This document shows positions 41,055-50,826 of a stretch of DNA of 64,000 nt, in pieces. Position numbers and translations under genes: made by a program. The DNA comes from Hyphomicrobiales bacterium (GTDB lineage: Bacteria; Pseudomonadota; Alphaproteobacteria; Rhizobiales; Rhizobiaceae). Position 1 is the stretch's first letter. The number at the start of each line of letters is the position of its first letter. The notes beneath the pieces are model-generated. The model did not search any database, was not told where the DNA came from, and worked only from the letters and a program-made list of their open reading frames with translations. The stretch is from assembly GCA_900489925.1 (NCBI GenBank), contig UEHQ01000010.1, positions 1 through 64,000 on the forward strand, written 5' to 3'.

Positions 41055-43127
41055 TTAAGACGAGCGCCCGCTGATAAGGTCGCGTTCGATATCGGCTGGC
41101 TGGCCGAGCCGTGCCTTATAGACCTCGTAGTTTTCCATAACGCGCTGAACGTAGTTCCGCGTTTCGGGGAAGGGGATGCGCTCAATCCAGTCAACGACCG
41201 CATCGATCGATTTGCCGCGCGGATCGCCGTAGCGCTCAATCCATTCGGGAACTCGCTTCGGTCCGGCGTTGTAGGCGATGAAGGTCATGATATAGGAGCC
41301 GCCGAAGGCATCGATCTGTTCGCCGAGATAGTGCGCGCCGAGCGTCGCATTGTAGCTCGGATCCGCCGTCAGCTTGTCCTTGGAGTAAGCGATGTTGTGC
41401 CGCTGAGCGACGGCCTTCGCGGTTCCCGGCAGAATTTGCAGCAGCCCGCGGGCATCAGCTGCGGAAACTGCTGCCGGATTGAAGGCACTTTCCTGTCGCG
41501 CGATCGCATAGGCGAGCGCCTTGCCGGAACCTGAGATATTGGCATTCCCGGGAATGACTCCAAGCGGAAAGGCCAGCGCGGCAACATCGACGCCGCGCGA
41601 ATAGGCGATCTTGCCGATCTGCAGCGACAGGTGATGGTCGCCCGAGCGCTCAGCCTGGGCGCTGAGAATCGCAAGTTCGCCGGGGCTTTGCAGCTGGTCC
41701 GCCAGCGCTAGGTAGAGACCGTTCGCGCGCCAGCCATGGCCGGCGGCGTCAAGGCGCGCGATCGCCTGAACGGCTTCGCGTGATAGGTAGCGTTGCCGAT
41801 CGGCCGGGGTCGGCGAGGGATAGCTGACATTCAGCATCTTGCGCCCGAGCTTCTCGCCGGCCAACTGGCCATAGAACGTCGTCGGGTAGCTGGCGGCCTT
41901 GGCGTAGTATTCGCCGGATTTTCCAGGCGCACCGGCCTCGGCCGCACGTCCCATCCAGTACCATGCCCGCGACACGGATATCGGGCCGTTCGAGAAACCG
42001 AGAATCTTGCGGAAGTGGTTTTGTGCCGCCGTCGCGTCCTGCAGTCCACGCAGCGCATACCAGCCGGCGTGGAACTCGGCTTCCACGATATCGGTCGGCG
42101 TGGTGGCGGCATAGTTGGACACGATGCCGTAGGCGGCCTTGAACTGACCCTGATCGACAAGTCCGCGGCTGATGATCCGCTGCTCGTTCCACCATTCGCC
42201 GGCGTTGACCAATGCTTCGCGGTCACGCGGCATCTGCTGCAGGAGCTTGGCAGCTTCAGGGTATTTCTCCTGCCGGCGCAGATATTCGATCCGCGCAAAG
42301 AGATAGCCCGGATCGCCATTCCACTTGCTGTCGACGCCAGCGAGCAGTGCGCCGGCATTGGGCGCCTTGTTGATGACCGCGGCCCACGCGTTGTAGAGCG
42401 ACTGAGCCTGTCCCATGTCACCGAAGCGTTTCGCCTGCGCCGCGCGGTTGCGGTACATCAGATATTCCATCCGGGCCCGGTGGTCGGCGACCGTCAGCAG
42501 ACCGGAGAATTCCGCGAGAATCTTGTCTTCGGTCGGCTTGTCGAGGCCTTCGCCCCGCCAGACCTTGCGCATATATTGCGCAGCCTGGGTCTGCTTTCCT
42601 GTCGCGACCAGCGCGCGCGACAGGATCATTGCACCGGCTGTGGTCTCCGGCGCGGTCTCGCCAAAGGCGGCAAGCACCGCGCTCGGGGCGGGGTTCTCAT
42701 CATAAAGCGCGCGCTCCGAGTAGGCGCGCAGCTTGGCGAGGCCCGGCCACCCTTGCAGTTCCTGCGCCGCCGCAGCGATTTCGACGGAAGGCACGCCCTT
42801 TTGCCCTGACATCGCGATCGCCCAGGTCAGGATATGGCGGTCCAGCGTTCCACGCGTCATACCGTCGCGAATGACAAGAGCCTGGGTGGGGTTCTTTGCG
42901 GTGAGGGCGTCGAGACCTGTCTTGAGGTCGCTGTTGACAGGTGCAACTGTCTGGCTGCGGGGGATCGCGCCAGTCATGATCGATTCCGGCATGGCCGTCT
43001 GGGGCACGAAGCCGATCGGCTTCACGTCGGGAACCGGGATGTCCTCGCTCGGAAGTGGCGACGCGACGCTGCTCCACGCGGCAGCCGTCAGGCCGAGGGC
43101 GGAGAGGATCAGGACAGCTCTCTTCAT
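41055..43127 (-). CDS. Soluble lytic murein transglycosylase (Slt70-like)
   Basis: The 690-residue protein has a signal peptide (KRAVLILSALGLTAAAWSSV), a long alpha-helical superhelix (about 60-520) and a C-terminal SLT domain: IARQESAFNPAAVSAADARG with the catalytic Glu, LLQILPGTAKAVAQ and YIMTFIAYNAGPKRVPEWIE. It cleaves peptidoglycan glycan strands with 1,6-anhydro product formation in the periplasm. The ATG at 43127 gives the signal peptide; an in-frame ATG at 43175 would add 16 residues. It is divergent from dapA, which is linked through peptidoglycan precursor supply. Confidence 0.94.
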   Translation of the reverse strand: MKRAVLILSALGLTAAAWSSVASPLPSEDIPVPDVKPIGFVPQTAMPESIMTGAIPRSQTVAPVNSDLKTGLDALTAKNPTQALVIRDGMTRGTLDRHILTWAIAMSGQKGVPSVEIAAAAQELQGWPGLAKLRAYSERALYDENPAPSAVLAAFGETAPETTAGAMILSRALVATGKQTQAAQYMRKVWRGEGLDKPTEDKILAEFSGLLTVADHRARMEYLMYRNRAAQAKRFGDMGQAQSLYNAWAAVINKAPNAGALLAGVDSKWNGDPGYLFARIEYLRRQEKYPEAAKLLQQMPRDREALVNAGEWWNEQRIISRGLVDQGQFKAAYGIVSNYAATTPTDIVEAEFHAGWYALRGLQDATAAQNHFRKILGFSNGPISVSRAWYWMGRAAEAGAPGKSGEYYAKAASYPTTFYGQLAGEKLGRKMLNVSYPSPTPADRQRYLSREAVQAIARLDAAGHGWRANGLYLALADQLQSPGELAILSAQAERSGDHHLSLQIGKIAYSRGVDVAALAFPLGVIPGNANISGSGKALAYAIARQESAFNPAAVSAADARGLLQILPGTAKAVAQRHNIAYSKDKLTADPSYNATLGAHYLGEQIDAFGGSYIMTFIAYNAGPKRVPEWIERYGDPRGKSIDAVVDWIERIPFPETRNYVQRVMENYEVYKARLGQPADIERDLISGRSS

Positions 43128-43343
43128 ACGGGGTACTCGCAATGAAAACACGTCGCTCCATTTGGTGGGACGCATATTAACGAAACCTTACCGAAGCGGT
43201 TAAATTTCATTCACATTTGCTATCGGAATTTGCTCCAAACCGACCTCTGCGCGCTTGTCGCAGCGTTTTCGCCGCACTATGGTGCGCTCCTCATAGTCAT
43301 GGAATGCGGCCGAAGCATGGATTGCGGCCGTAAGGAGTTCTGC

Positions 43344-44228
43344 ATGTTCCAGGGATCCATTCCCGCACTCGTCACCCCCTTCACTGATGCCGGACTGGTC
43401 GACGAAGCTTCGTTCGCCGCTCATGTCGAATGGCAGATCAAGGAAGGCAGCAGCGGTCTCGTCCCCGTCGGGACGACTGGTGAATCGCCGACGCTGTCGC
43501 ATGCCGAGCACAAACGGGTGGTGGAACTTTGCATCGAGGCCGCCGCAAATCGCGTTCCCGTGATGGCCGGCGCCGGATCCAACAACACCCGCGAAGCGAT
43601 CGAACTCGCGCAGCACGCTGAAAAAGCGGGCGCGGCAGCCGTTCTCGTCGTTACGCCCTACTACAACAAGCCGACGCAGAAGGGCTTGTTTGCGCACTTT
43701 TCCGCTATCGCAGATAGCATCAAGCTGCCGATCTACATCTACAACATCCCCGGCCGTTCGGTTGTCGACATGACGCCTGAGACGATGGGGGCGCTTGCCA
43801 AGGCACATTCGAACATCGTTGGCGTCAAGGACGCGACGGGCAAGATCGAGCGCGTCTCCGAGCAGCGCCTCACCTGCGGCAACGCCTTCCGGCAACTGTC
43901 GGGTGAAGATGCGACCGCTCTCGGCTTCAACGCCCATGGCGGCGTCGGCTGCATTTCGGTCACAGCCAATGTCGCACCGCGCCTCTGTGCGGAGTTCCAG
44001 GCGGCAACGCTCGCCGGCGATTATGCCAAGGCGCTCGAGTATCAGGACCGCCTGATGCCGCTGCACAAGGCTATCTTCATGGAGCCTGGCCTCTGTGGCG
44101 CCAAATACGGCCTGTCCAAGCTTGGGCGGATGAGCCGCAATGTGCGTTCGCCGTTGATGTCAACGCTCGAGGCCGGCACGGAATCGGCAATCGACGCGGC
44201 GATGCGCCACGCCGGTCTGCTGAACTGA
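43344..44228 (+). CDS. dapA: 4-hydroxy-tetrahydrodipicolinate synthase
   Basis: The 294-residue TIM-barrel protein has the DapA signatures: [47 protein letters not shown] with Tyr133, and [14 protein letters not shown] with Lys162, the Schiff-base residue. It condenses pyruvate with aspartate semialdehyde in lysine and diaminopimelate synthesis. AAGGAG lies eight bases before the ATG at 43344; in-frame upstream ATGs lack such a site. The order dapA-smpB is typical of Rhizobiaceae. Confidence 0.97.
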   Translation: MFQGSIPALVTPFTDAGLVDEASFAAHVEWQIKEGSSGLVPVGTTGESPTLSHAEHKRVVELCIEAAANRVPVMAGAGSNNTREAIELAQHAEKAGAAAVLVVTPYYNKPTQKGLFAHFSAIADSIKLPIYIYNIPGRSVVDMTPETMGALAKAHSNIVGVKDATGKIERVSEQRLTCGNAFRQLSGEDATALGFNAHGGVGCISVTANVAPRLCAEFQAATLAGDYAKALEYQDRLMPLHKAIFMEPGLCGAKYGLSKLGRMSRNVRSPLMSTLEAGTESAIDAAMRHAGLLN

Positions 44229-44290
44229 TCGAGCCGATCGCGGTCTTCACAATGCTGGGCCGCGCCCTTAAATATTAGAGCAAGAAGCGT

Positions 44291-44309
44291 GGGCGCGGTT
44301 GTCGCGCCC
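44291..44309 (+). other. Short GC hairpin upstream of smpB
   Basis: GGGCGCG (44291-44297) pairs with CGCGCCC (44303-44309) around 5 bases, 21 bases before the smpB ATG. It may be a dapA 3' end or a leader structure; no T-run follows. Confidence 0.4.
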
Positions 44310-44330
44310 CCTGAGCAATTGGATTTTGTC

Positions 44331-44810
44331 ATGGCCCCCAAAGGCAGCCAGCGCGTCGTCAATAAGATCGTGGCCGAAAACCGCAAGGCGCGCTTCAACT
44401 ACGAGATCATCGACACCTACGAGGCCGGGCTCGTGCTCATGGGCACCGAGGTCAAGTCGTTGCGCGAGGGCAAGGCCAATATCGCGGAATCCTACGCCTC
44501 CGACGAAGGCGGCGAAATCTGGCTGATCAACTCCTACCTGCCGGAATATCTCCAGGCCAACCGCTTTAACCATGAGCCGCGTCGCCGCCGCAAGTTGTTG
44601 CTGTCAAGCCGGGAGATCAATCGTCTCCGCGCCGGTATCAATCGCGAAGGCATGACGCTCGTTCCGCTGAAGATCTACTTCAACGATCGTGGCCGTGCGA
44701 AAATGGAGCTGGCGCTCGCCAAGGGCAAGAAACTTCACGACAAGCGCGAGTCGGAAAAAGAGCGCGATTGGAACCGTCAGAAGAGCAGATTGCTCAAGGA
44801 CAACGGTTAA
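44331..44810 (+). CDS. smpB: SsrA-binding protein SmpB
   Basis: The 159-residue protein has the fixed SmpB sequence: [60 protein letters not shown], and the basic C-terminal tail [20 protein letters not shown]. It binds tmRNA and brings it to stalled ribosomes. The ATG at 44331 gives the usual length. It follows dapA by 102 bases. Confidence 0.97.
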   Translation: MAPKGSQRVVNKIVAENRKARFNYEIIDTYEAGLVLMGTEVKSLREGKANIAESYASDEGGEIWLINSYLPEYLQANRFNHEPRRRRKLLLSSREINRLRAGINREGMTLVPLKIYFNDRGRAKMELALAKGKKLHDKRESEKERDWNRQKSRLLKDNG

Positions 44811-44870
44811 GGGAGCAACCCGAAGGCGATCGTCGCACTCGGGTCTCACCAATCGATCCCACCTGTATTG

Positions 44871-45452
44871 TCAGGCTTCGAAATCGCTGGATGCGGTGGT
44901 TTCGGCGACACGCGGCGGCCGTTCGGACGGGTCGCGACCGATTTCGCTTTTCAGCGACAGCAGGTCGATGAAGTGGTCGGCCTGGCGCCGCAGATCGTCA
45001 GCGATCATTGGCGGCTGCGTTGCCATCGTCGAGATGATGGAGACCTTGCGGCCCCGGCGCTGCAGCGCTTCGACAAGCGTCGTAAAATCACCGTCGCCGG
45101 AAAAGATTACGAGATGGTCGACCGTCTCGGATTGCTCCATGGCGTCGATCGCAAGCTCGATATCCATATTGCCCTTGATCTTGCGGCGGCCCATGGAGTC
45201 CGTGAATTCCTTGGCAGGCTTCGTCACGACCTTGTAGCCGTTGTAGTCGAGCCAGTCGATCAACGGACGAATGGACGAATATTCCTGATCTTCGATAAGG
45301 GCTGTGTAATAGTAGGCACGGAGCAGATAACCGCGCTTCTGAAATGCTTTCAACAGTTTCCGATAGTCGATATCAAAGCCCAAACTCTTTGAAGCGGCGT
45401 AGAGATTGGCGCCATCGATGAAAAGAGCAATTTTTTCGCGTGGGTCAAACAT
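44871..45452 (-). CDS. NYN domain (LabA/DUF88) protein
   Basis: The 193-residue protein has the NYN PIN-like fold: EKIALFIDGANLYAASKSLG with the first Asp, IKGNMDIELAIDAMEQ, and HLVIFSGDGDFTTLVEALQRRG with the DGDF acidic site. Such proteins are putative RNases or tRNA/rRNA-processing nucleases. The ATG at 45452 (MFDPREKI) matches the family; the frame extends 51 bases further. It lies convergent with smpB and divergent from rpoZ. Confidence 0.9.
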   Translation of the reverse strand: MFDPREKIALFIDGANLYAASKSLGFDIDYRKLLKAFQKRGYLLRAYYYTALIEDQEYSSIRPLIDWLDYNGYKVVTKPAKEFTDSMGRRKIKGNMDIELAIDAMEQSETVDHLVIFSGDGDFTTLVEALQRRGRKVSIISTMATQPPMIADDLRRQADHFIDLLSLKSEIGRDPSERPPRVAETTASSDFEA

Positions 45453-45674
45453 CGCGTACCAATCCACTTTGAGCAATCGAAATTGTCTTCTTAAAAATCC
45501 CATAAAAGCAATGGGTTATGTGGAAGACCAGAACAATTCTTAATTTACGAACTATTCATATAAGAAAGATTTAGGGCACGAATCGGGATATTCCAAGCAA
45601 CTATTGGTGGAAATTCAGCATTCTCTTTCAAAATGGAAGCTTTATGAGGCGGCAAAGGGATTTTCACGAAAAAC

Positions 45675-45703
45675 TTGAATTCGCCCGCTTTTAATTGTAT
45701 CGC
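45675..45703 (+). promoter_or_regulatory. Putative sigma-70 promoter of rpoZ
   Basis: TTGAAT (45675-45680) and TATCGC (45698-45703), spacing 17, about 40 bases before the rpoZ ATG. Confidence 0.5.
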
Positions 45704-45742
45704 GATCCTCAATCCCGAGATCACGACCGCAAAGGACAGGCA

Positions 45743-46147
45743 ATGGCCCGTGTCACCGTTGAAGACTGCATCGACAAAGTTGAGAACCGCTTCGAGCTGG
45801 TTCTGCTCGCCAGCCACCGCGCACGGCTGATTTCCCAGGGCGCGTCGATCACCATCGATCGCGACAATGACAAGAACCCCGTCGTGGCTCTTCGCGAGAT
45901 CGCTGACGAGATGCTGTCGCCCGACGATCTGAAGGAAGATCTGATCCACTCGCTGCAGAAGCACGTAGAAGTCGACGAGCCCGAGCCCGATCCGGCAAGC
46001 CTCATCGCTGCCAACGCTGCGGCTGCTGTCGAAGGCGAAGAGCAGGACGATCTGCCTGAGACGGTTACTTTCGACCAGATGTCGGAAGAAGAGCTTCTGG
46101 CTGGTATCGAAGGTCTTGTGCCGCCAGAAAAGAGCGACGATTACTAA
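45743..46147 (+). CDS. rpoZ: RNA polymerase omega subunit
   Basis: The 134-residue protein starts [20 protein letters not shown], followed by [20 protein letters not shown] and [12 protein letters not shown], the omega core. Its acidic C-terminal tail ([15 protein letters not shown] onward) is the longer alphaproteobacterial form. It stabilises the beta-prime subunit and can take part in ppGpp response. It precedes rsh, as in E. coli rpoZ-spoT. The last codons KSDDY are repeated just after the stop (46149-46162). Confidence 0.96.
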   Translation: MARVTVEDCIDKVENRFELVLLASHRARLISQGASITIDRDNDKNPVVALREIADEMLSPDDLKEDLIHSLQKHVEVDEPEPDPASLIAANAAAAVEGEEQDDLPETVTFDQMSEEELLAGIEGLVPPEKSDDY

Positions 46148-46162
46148 GAGAGCGACGATTAC
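46131..46162 (+). repeat. 14-bp direct repeat at the rpoZ 3' end
   Basis: AGAGCGACGATTAC occurs at 46131-46144 and 46149-46162 with period 18. The first copy encodes the last residues of rpoZ; the second lies behind the stop. Confidence 0.85.
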
Positions 46163-46212
46163 CAATCGTCAATCTTGCTTCAATAATGCTTCGGCATATG
46201 ATTGATTGTCAT

Positions 46213-46246
46213 GTGCGCCAATCCATGATTGGCGCGCTTTTCTTTT
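46213..46246 (+). terminator. Rho-independent terminator of rpoZ
   Basis: GCGCCAATC (46215-46223) pairs perfectly with GATTGGCGC (46227-46235), followed by TTTTCTTTT. It lies 20 bases before the rsh start, so rsh needs read-through or its own promoter. Confidence 0.88.
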
Positions 46247-46265
46247 GTGATGGAGTGGCTTCGGG

Positions 46266-48509
46266 ATGATGCGGCAGTACGAGCTCGTGGAGCGGGTTCA
46301 GAAATATAAGCCCGATGCCAACGAAGCTCTGCTGAACAAAGCCTATGTCTACGCCATGCAGAAGCATGGCCAGCAGAAACGCGCCAGCGGCGACCCCTAT
46401 ATTTCCCACCCGCTCGAAGTCGCTGCCATTCTCACCGACATGCATCTCGACGAGTCGACGATCGCCGTAGCGCTGCTGCACGATACGATCGAAGACACGA
46501 CGGCGACGCGCGCCGAGATCGACGAATTGTTCGGCGAGGACATCGGTCGTCTCGTCGAAGGCCTGACGAAGATCAAGAAGCTTGATCTCGTCACGAAGAA
46601 GGCCAAGCAGGCCGAAAACCTGCGCAAGCTGCTGCTTGCCATTTCAGACGACGTTCGCGTGCTCCTGGTCAAACTGGCGGACCGCCTGCACAACATGCGC
46701 ACGCTCGACCATATGTCGCCGGAAAAACGCGCCCGCATTTCCGAAGAGACGATGGATATCTATGCACCGCTGGCCGGCCGCATGGGTATGCAGGATATGC
46801 GCGAGGAGCTGGAAGATCTCTCTTTCCGCCATATCAATCCCGAGGCCTACGAAACCGTCACGAAACGGCTCGAGGAGCTGTCGCGGCGCAACGAAGGACT
46901 GGTGAAGAAGATTGAGACCGAGTTGCGGGATCTCCTCGTCGCCAGCGGCTTGACGAATGCCTACGTGAAGGGGCGCCAGAAAAAGCCCTACTCGGTGTTC
47001 CGCAAGATGCAGTCGAAGTCGCTGTCCTTCGAGCAGTTGTCGGACGTCTACGGCTTCCGGATCATAGTCGATGATATTCCTGCCTGCTATCGGGCGCTCG
47101 GAATCGTCCATACCCGCTGGCGCGTGGTGCCAGGGCGATTCAAGGACTACATCTCCACGCCGAAGCAGAACGACTACCGATCGCTGCATACCACCATCGT
47201 CGGCCCATCGAGCCAGCGTATCGAGCTGCAGATCCGCACCAAGCGCATGCATGAGATCGCCGAATTCGGCATTGCCGCGCATACGCTTTACAAGGACGGC
47301 GCATCGAACGCCGACGGCGATATCCTCTCGCGTGAATCCAATGCCTATTCCTGGCTGCGGCACACGATCGAAGCACTGGCGGAAGGCGATAGCCCGGAAG
47401 AGTTTCTGGAGCACACCAAGCTCGAGCTTTTCCAGGATCAGGTCTTCTGCTTCACGCCGAAGGGTAAGCTGATTGCTCTGCCGCGCGGCGCCACGCCGAT
47501 CGATTTCGCCTACGCCGTTCACACGAACATCGGCGATACGACCGTCGGCGCCAAGATCAACGGTCGCATCATGCCGTTGGTTACCCGCCTTGCGAACGGC
47601 GACGAGGTCGAGATCATCCGTTCCGGCGTGCAGGTTCCGCCCGCCGCCTGGGAGGAGATCGTTGTAACAGGCAAGGCGCGCGCTGCCATCCGGCGTGCCA
47701 CGCGTATGGCGATCCGCAAGCAGTATGCGGGGCTTGGCCACCGCATTCTCGAGCGTACGTTTGACCGCGCCGGCAAGATATTCTCGCGTGAGGCGATGAA
47801 GCCTGCGCTCCACCGTCTCGGCCAGAAGGATGTCGAGGATGCGATCGCGGCCGTCGGGCGTGGCGAAATGTCCTCCCTCGATGTCCTGCGCGCGGTTTAT
47901 CCCGATCACCAGGAAGAGCGGGTTACGGCAAAGCCGACCGGCGACGATGGCTGGTTCAATGTCCGCAGCGCGTCCGGCATGATCTTCAAGATCCCCGGCA
48001 AGGCGAAGGCAGGCGAGGGGGTGACGGCGCTGGAAGCAGCAATCGACGCCGACTCGGTTCCGATCCGCGGTATCTCCAGCAATGTCGACGTGCAGTTTGC
48101 CCCGACCGGCGCCGTGCCTGGCGACCGTATCGTCGGGATCATGAACACCACGGAAGACGCGAAAGCCATCACGATCTATCCGATCCAGTCGCCGATTCTG
48201 CAGCGTTTCGATGAACAGCCGGATCGCTGGATCGATGTGCGGTGGGATCTGGACGAGGCGAATAAGTCCCGCTTCATGGCGCGCGTCATGATCAATGCGC
48301 TGAACGAGCCCGGCACGCTTGCCAAGCTCGCGCAGACCGTCGCCGGTGTTGATGTGAACATTCGCGTCCTGAACACGATCCGTGTTGCGGCCGACTTCAC
48401 GGAAATGACACTGGATGTCGAAGTTTGGGATCTTCGCCAGCTGAATCAATTGCTTGCGCAGCTTGCCGACCTCGAGTGCGTTGCCACCGTCCGACGTCTC
48501 TACGAGTAG
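46266..48509 (+). CDS. Bifunctional (p)ppGpp synthetase/hydrolase Rsh
   Basis: The 747-residue protein has the Rel/Spo order: HD hydrolase domain (about 30-180; GDPYISHPLEVAAIL, ALLHDTIEDT), synthetase domain (about 230-345; YSVFRKMQSKSLSFEQLSDVYGF has more than one key residue), TGS domain (about 390-450; FCFTPKGKLIALPRGATPI), and a C-terminal ACT domain (about 670-745). It makes and breaks ppGpp as the single such enzyme typical of rhizobia. Two ATGs in tandem (46266, 46269) are possible starts. Confidence 0.97.
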   Translation: MMRQYELVERVQKYKPDANEALLNKAYVYAMQKHGQQKRASGDPYISHPLEVAAILTDMHLDESTIAVALLHDTIEDTTATRAEIDELFGEDIGRLVEGLTKIKKLDLVTKKAKQAENLRKLLLAISDDVRVLLVKLADRLHNMRTLDHMSPEKRARISEETMDIYAPLAGRMGMQDMREELEDLSFRHINPEAYETVTKRLEELSRRNEGLVKKIETELRDLLVASGLTNAYVKGRQKKPYSVFRKMQSKSLSFEQLSDVYGFRIIVDDIPACYRALGIVHTRWRVVPGRFKDYISTPKQNDYRSLHTTIVGPSSQRIELQIRTKRMHEIAEFGIAAHTLYKDGASNADGDILSRESNAYSWLRHTIEALAEGDSPEEFLEHTKLELFQDQVFCFTPKGKLIALPRGATPIDFAYAVHTNIGDTTVGAKINGRIMPLVTRLANGDEVEIIRSGVQVPPAAWEEIVVTGKARAAIRRATRMAIRKQYAGLGHRILERTFDRAGKIFSREAMKPALHRLGQKDVEDAIAAVGRGEMSSLDVLRAVYPDHQEERVTAKPTGDDGWFNVRSASGMIFKIPGKAKAGEGVTALEAAIDADSVPIRGISSNVDVQFAPTGAVPGDRIVGIMNTTEDAKAITIYPIQSPILQRFDEQPDRWIDVRWDLDEANKSRFMARVMINALNEPGTLAKLAQTVAGVDVNIRVLNTIRVAADFTEMTLDVEVWDLRQLNQLLAQLADLECVATVRRLYE

Positions 48510-48582
48510 GGAATAGGGCGGTTTCGGTGCCTTTGCACATTTTGTGATCGTTTTAAGACCAAAAACGTACAGATAAGAGGCT

Positions 48583-48605
48583 AGCCATGCGCATGACGCA
48601 TGGCT
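48583..48605 (+). terminator. Perfect 9-bp hairpin after rsh
   Basis: AGCCATGCG/CGCATGGCT around a 5-nt loop, followed by GACTTT. Likely the 3' end of the rsh transcript. Confidence 0.6.
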
Positions 48606-48690
48606 GACTTTGAGTTACAGCGTTGGTAATCGCGGTCGACAGCGCCTATCTTCTGGTCATCGGAAAATGAAACGAAGATGAGGCAAGCAA

Positions 48691-48840
48691 ATGTTTACAC
48701 CGATCAAGAAGTTCGCCCGTGCCCTGCGCGCTCCGAGCGCTGAAGACCGCGAATTGGCATATCTGAACGGCTCGTTTGACCGTATTGATCTGGAATATCG
48801 CCAGCGTCAGGTTGACCGTGGTCTGTTCCGTACCCGTTAA
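48691..48840 (+). CDS. DUF3563 family mini-protein (49 aa)
   Basis: The frame starts MFTPIKKFARALRAPSAEDR, continues ELAYLNGSFDRIDLEYRQRQ and ends VDRGLFRTR. The pattern D-R-x-x-A-Y-L...D...L-E-x-R-x-R matches DUF3563 proteins of 45-60 residues. GAGG lies eight bases before the ATG. Function unknown; the family is found near stress genes in proteobacteria. It stands alone between rsh and the DUF2062 gene. Confidence 0.85.
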   Translation: MFTPIKKFARALRAPSAEDRELAYLNGSFDRIDLEYRQRQVDRGLFRTR

Positions 48841-48980
48841 TATCGGGTTTATACTTGCAGAATGGAAGGGGCGCATCTCATGCCGCGCCCCAGTGAATGC
48901 TCAGTCGGCGCTAATCAAATAATGACTGAGGTGGTTTGACGCTCTTGTCATGCCCGTGCGCCTTGCACTACATACGCGCC

Positions 48981-49565
48981 ATGTTGTTCCGACGTCGAAG
49001 ACCTGCTGGATTTCGTGAAAAGTTGCGTGAGCTGCTGTGGCCGCGCAAGGGCTTTATGCGGCCAGCGCGATATCTTGTAATGCGCGTGTTGAGGCTGAGA
49101 GCTTCACCGCATGCCGTTGCCATGGGTGTGGCGGCCGGAATATTCGTCTCCTGGACACCATTCATTGGCGTCCACTTTGTGATGGCGTTCATCCTCAGCT
49201 ATCTGTTCGCAGGAAATATGGTGGCCGCGGCACTTGGTTGTGCGGCCTTCGGAAACCCGCTGACCTATCCCTTCATATGGGGGACGACCTGGGAAATCGG
49301 CCATCTGCTGTTGAGCCGCAAGGACACTATGAACGGCCAATCGGTCGACCTTGCTGCCCTGTTCCACGAGCTCCATTTCACCGAGCTCTGGCGACCTGTT
49401 CTCGAGCCGATGCTCGTGGGCTCTATTCCCCCCGCACTTCTGTCGTCTGTCGTCATCTATTTCGCGACCTTCTACACCGTCAAAGGGTTTCAGAGCCGCC
49501 GCCGCACGCGCCTGCTTGAGCGCGCTCGCCTGCGAATGGCAGAACCCGTTCAGGAAACCGTATGA
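48981..49565 (+). CDS. DUF2062 domain membrane protein
   Basis: The 194-residue protein begins with a basic N-terminus and has family parts [20 protein letters not shown] (residues about 37-56), [20 protein letters not shown], and [20 protein letters not shown], then a last membrane segment ([18 protein letters not shown]). DUF2062 proteins are inner-membrane and of unknown function. The ATG at 48981 is chosen over an upstream one at 48936. Its stop overlaps the acpS ATG by 4 bases, so the two are translationally coupled. Confidence 0.88.
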   Translation: MLFRRRRPAGFREKLRELLWPRKGFMRPARYLVMRVLRLRASPHAVAMGVAAGIFVSWTPFIGVHFVMAFILSYLFAGNMVAAALGCAAFGNPLTYPFIWGTTWEIGHLLLSRKDTMNGQSVDLAALFHELHFTELWRPVLEPMLVGSIPPALLSSVVIYFATFYTVKGFQSRRRTRLLERARLRMAEPVQETV

Positions 49566-49966
49566 TCATCGGTATCGGCAGCGACCTCATTGACATCCGC
49601 CGTGTCGAGAAATCCATCGAGCGATTTGGCGAGCGCTTCACCAACCGGTGTTTCACCGAGGTCGAGCGTGCAAAATCCGATCGGCGTGCCAATCGCGCCG
49701 CTTCCTATGCGAAGCGCTTCGCCGCCAAGGAAGCCTGCTCCAAGGCACTGGGCACGGGCATCGCGCAGGGTGTCTTCTGGAAGGATATGGGCGTCGTCAA
49801 TTTGCCGAGCGGCAAGCCGACGATGGTCCTGACCGGCGGGGCAGCCGAGATCCTGCAAGCCATGTTGCCGCAGGGGCACCGCGCCGCCATTCATTTGACA
49901 ATTACGGATGATTATCCCCTTGCTCAGGCTTTCGTCATCATTGAGGCCTTGCCGGTGAGCGCGTGA
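49562..49966 (+). CDS. acpS: Holo-[acyl-carrier-protein] synthase
   Basis: The 134-residue protein starts [20 protein letters not shown] with the Mg-binding Asp8, and has [16 protein letters not shown], the coenzyme A/ACP motif. It transfers phosphopantetheine to ACP. It overlaps the DUF2062 gene (ATGA) and lies 116 bases upstream of lepB. The order acpS-lepB-rnc-era is conserved in alphaproteobacteria. Confidence 0.97.
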   Translation: MIIGIGSDLIDIRRVEKSIERFGERFTNRCFTEVERAKSDRRANRAASYAKRFAAKEACSKALGTGIAQGVFWKDMGVVNLPSGKPTMVLTGGAAEILQAMLPQGHRAAIHLTITDDYPLAQAFVIIEALPVSA

Positions 49967-50082
49967 TCAGCGACTAGGTCGTCGCTTTTAATGTTCGCGC
50001 CATTGCCGCAAACGGTCGAAGCCGCTACAGAGAACCAAATAAAAGTTGCGCCTGTGAAGGTGCCCTGAAGGAACAAAACTGC

Positions 50083-50826
50083 GTGTCCGAAAAAGTTGAA
50101 ACCAAGCCGAATGCCCTCTGGGAAAACATCAAGGTCATCGTTCAGGCGTTGATTTTGGCCATGGTGATCCGCACGGTGTTCTTTCAGCCGTTCACTATCC
50201 CTTCCGGCTCGATGATGCCGACATTGCTTGTCGGCGACTACATCTTCGTCAACAAGTTCGCTTACGGCTATTCGAAGTACTCGCTGCCGTTCTCTCCGAA
50301 CCTGTTCAGCGGACGCATCTTCGCCAGCGAACCCAAGCGCGGCGACATCGTCGTATTCCGCTTCCCGCCGAACCCCGAGGTTGACTATATCAAGCGTCTG
50401 GTCGGCCTGCCGGGCGATCACATTCAGGTGACGGAAGGCGTGCTCTATGTGAACGGCAAGCCTGTTCCGAAGGTGCCGGACGGTACGTTCAATTCGGACT
50501 ACGCGCAGGATCCTGGCCAGGACGTGCCGGTGTTCCGCGAAACGCTCGACAATGGCGTCAGCTACGACACGCTCGACCAGTCGCCGGTTTCTCGTGGTGA
50601 CAACACCCGCGAGTTCATCGTCCCCGAAGGTCATTACTTCATGATGGGCGACAACCGTGACAACTCGCTCGACAGCCGCTTCGACGTCGGTTTCGTTCCG
50701 GCCGAAAATCTTGTCGGCCGCGCCAGCGTCATCTTCTTCTCGCTCGGCAACGATACGTCCTTCCGCGAAATCTGGAAGTGGCCAGCCAACATGCGTTGGG
50801 ACCGCCTGTTTAAGGGCGTTGAATGA
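50083..50826 (+). CDS. lepB: Signal peptidase I
   Basis: The 247-residue protein has one N-terminal membrane helix (about 14-34), then FTIPSGSMMPTLLVGDYIFV with catalytic Ser43, DIVVFRFPPNPEVDYIKRLV with Lys104, GLPGDHIQV and the ending box GDNRDNSLDSRFDVGFV. It removes signal peptides of exported proteins. The start is GTG at 50083 with AAGGA nine bases upstream. Its stop overlaps the rnc ATG (ATGA). Confidence 0.97.
   Translation: MSEKVETKPNALWENIKVIVQALILAMVIRTVFFQPFTIPSGSMMPTLLVGDYIFVNKFAYGYSKYSLPFSPNLFSGRIFASEPKRGDIVVFRFPPNPEVDYIKRLVGLPGDHIQVTEGVLYVNGKPVPKVPDGTFNSDYAQDPGQDVPVFRETLDNGVSYDTLDQSPVSRGDNTREFIVPEGHYFMMGDNRDNSLDSRFDVGFVPAENLVGRASVIFFSLGNDTSFREIWKWPANMRWDRLFKGVE

Noticed and set aside
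46644-48449. 601-codon open frame opposite rsh
   Set aside because: Antisense shadow of a conserved gene in high-GC DNA.
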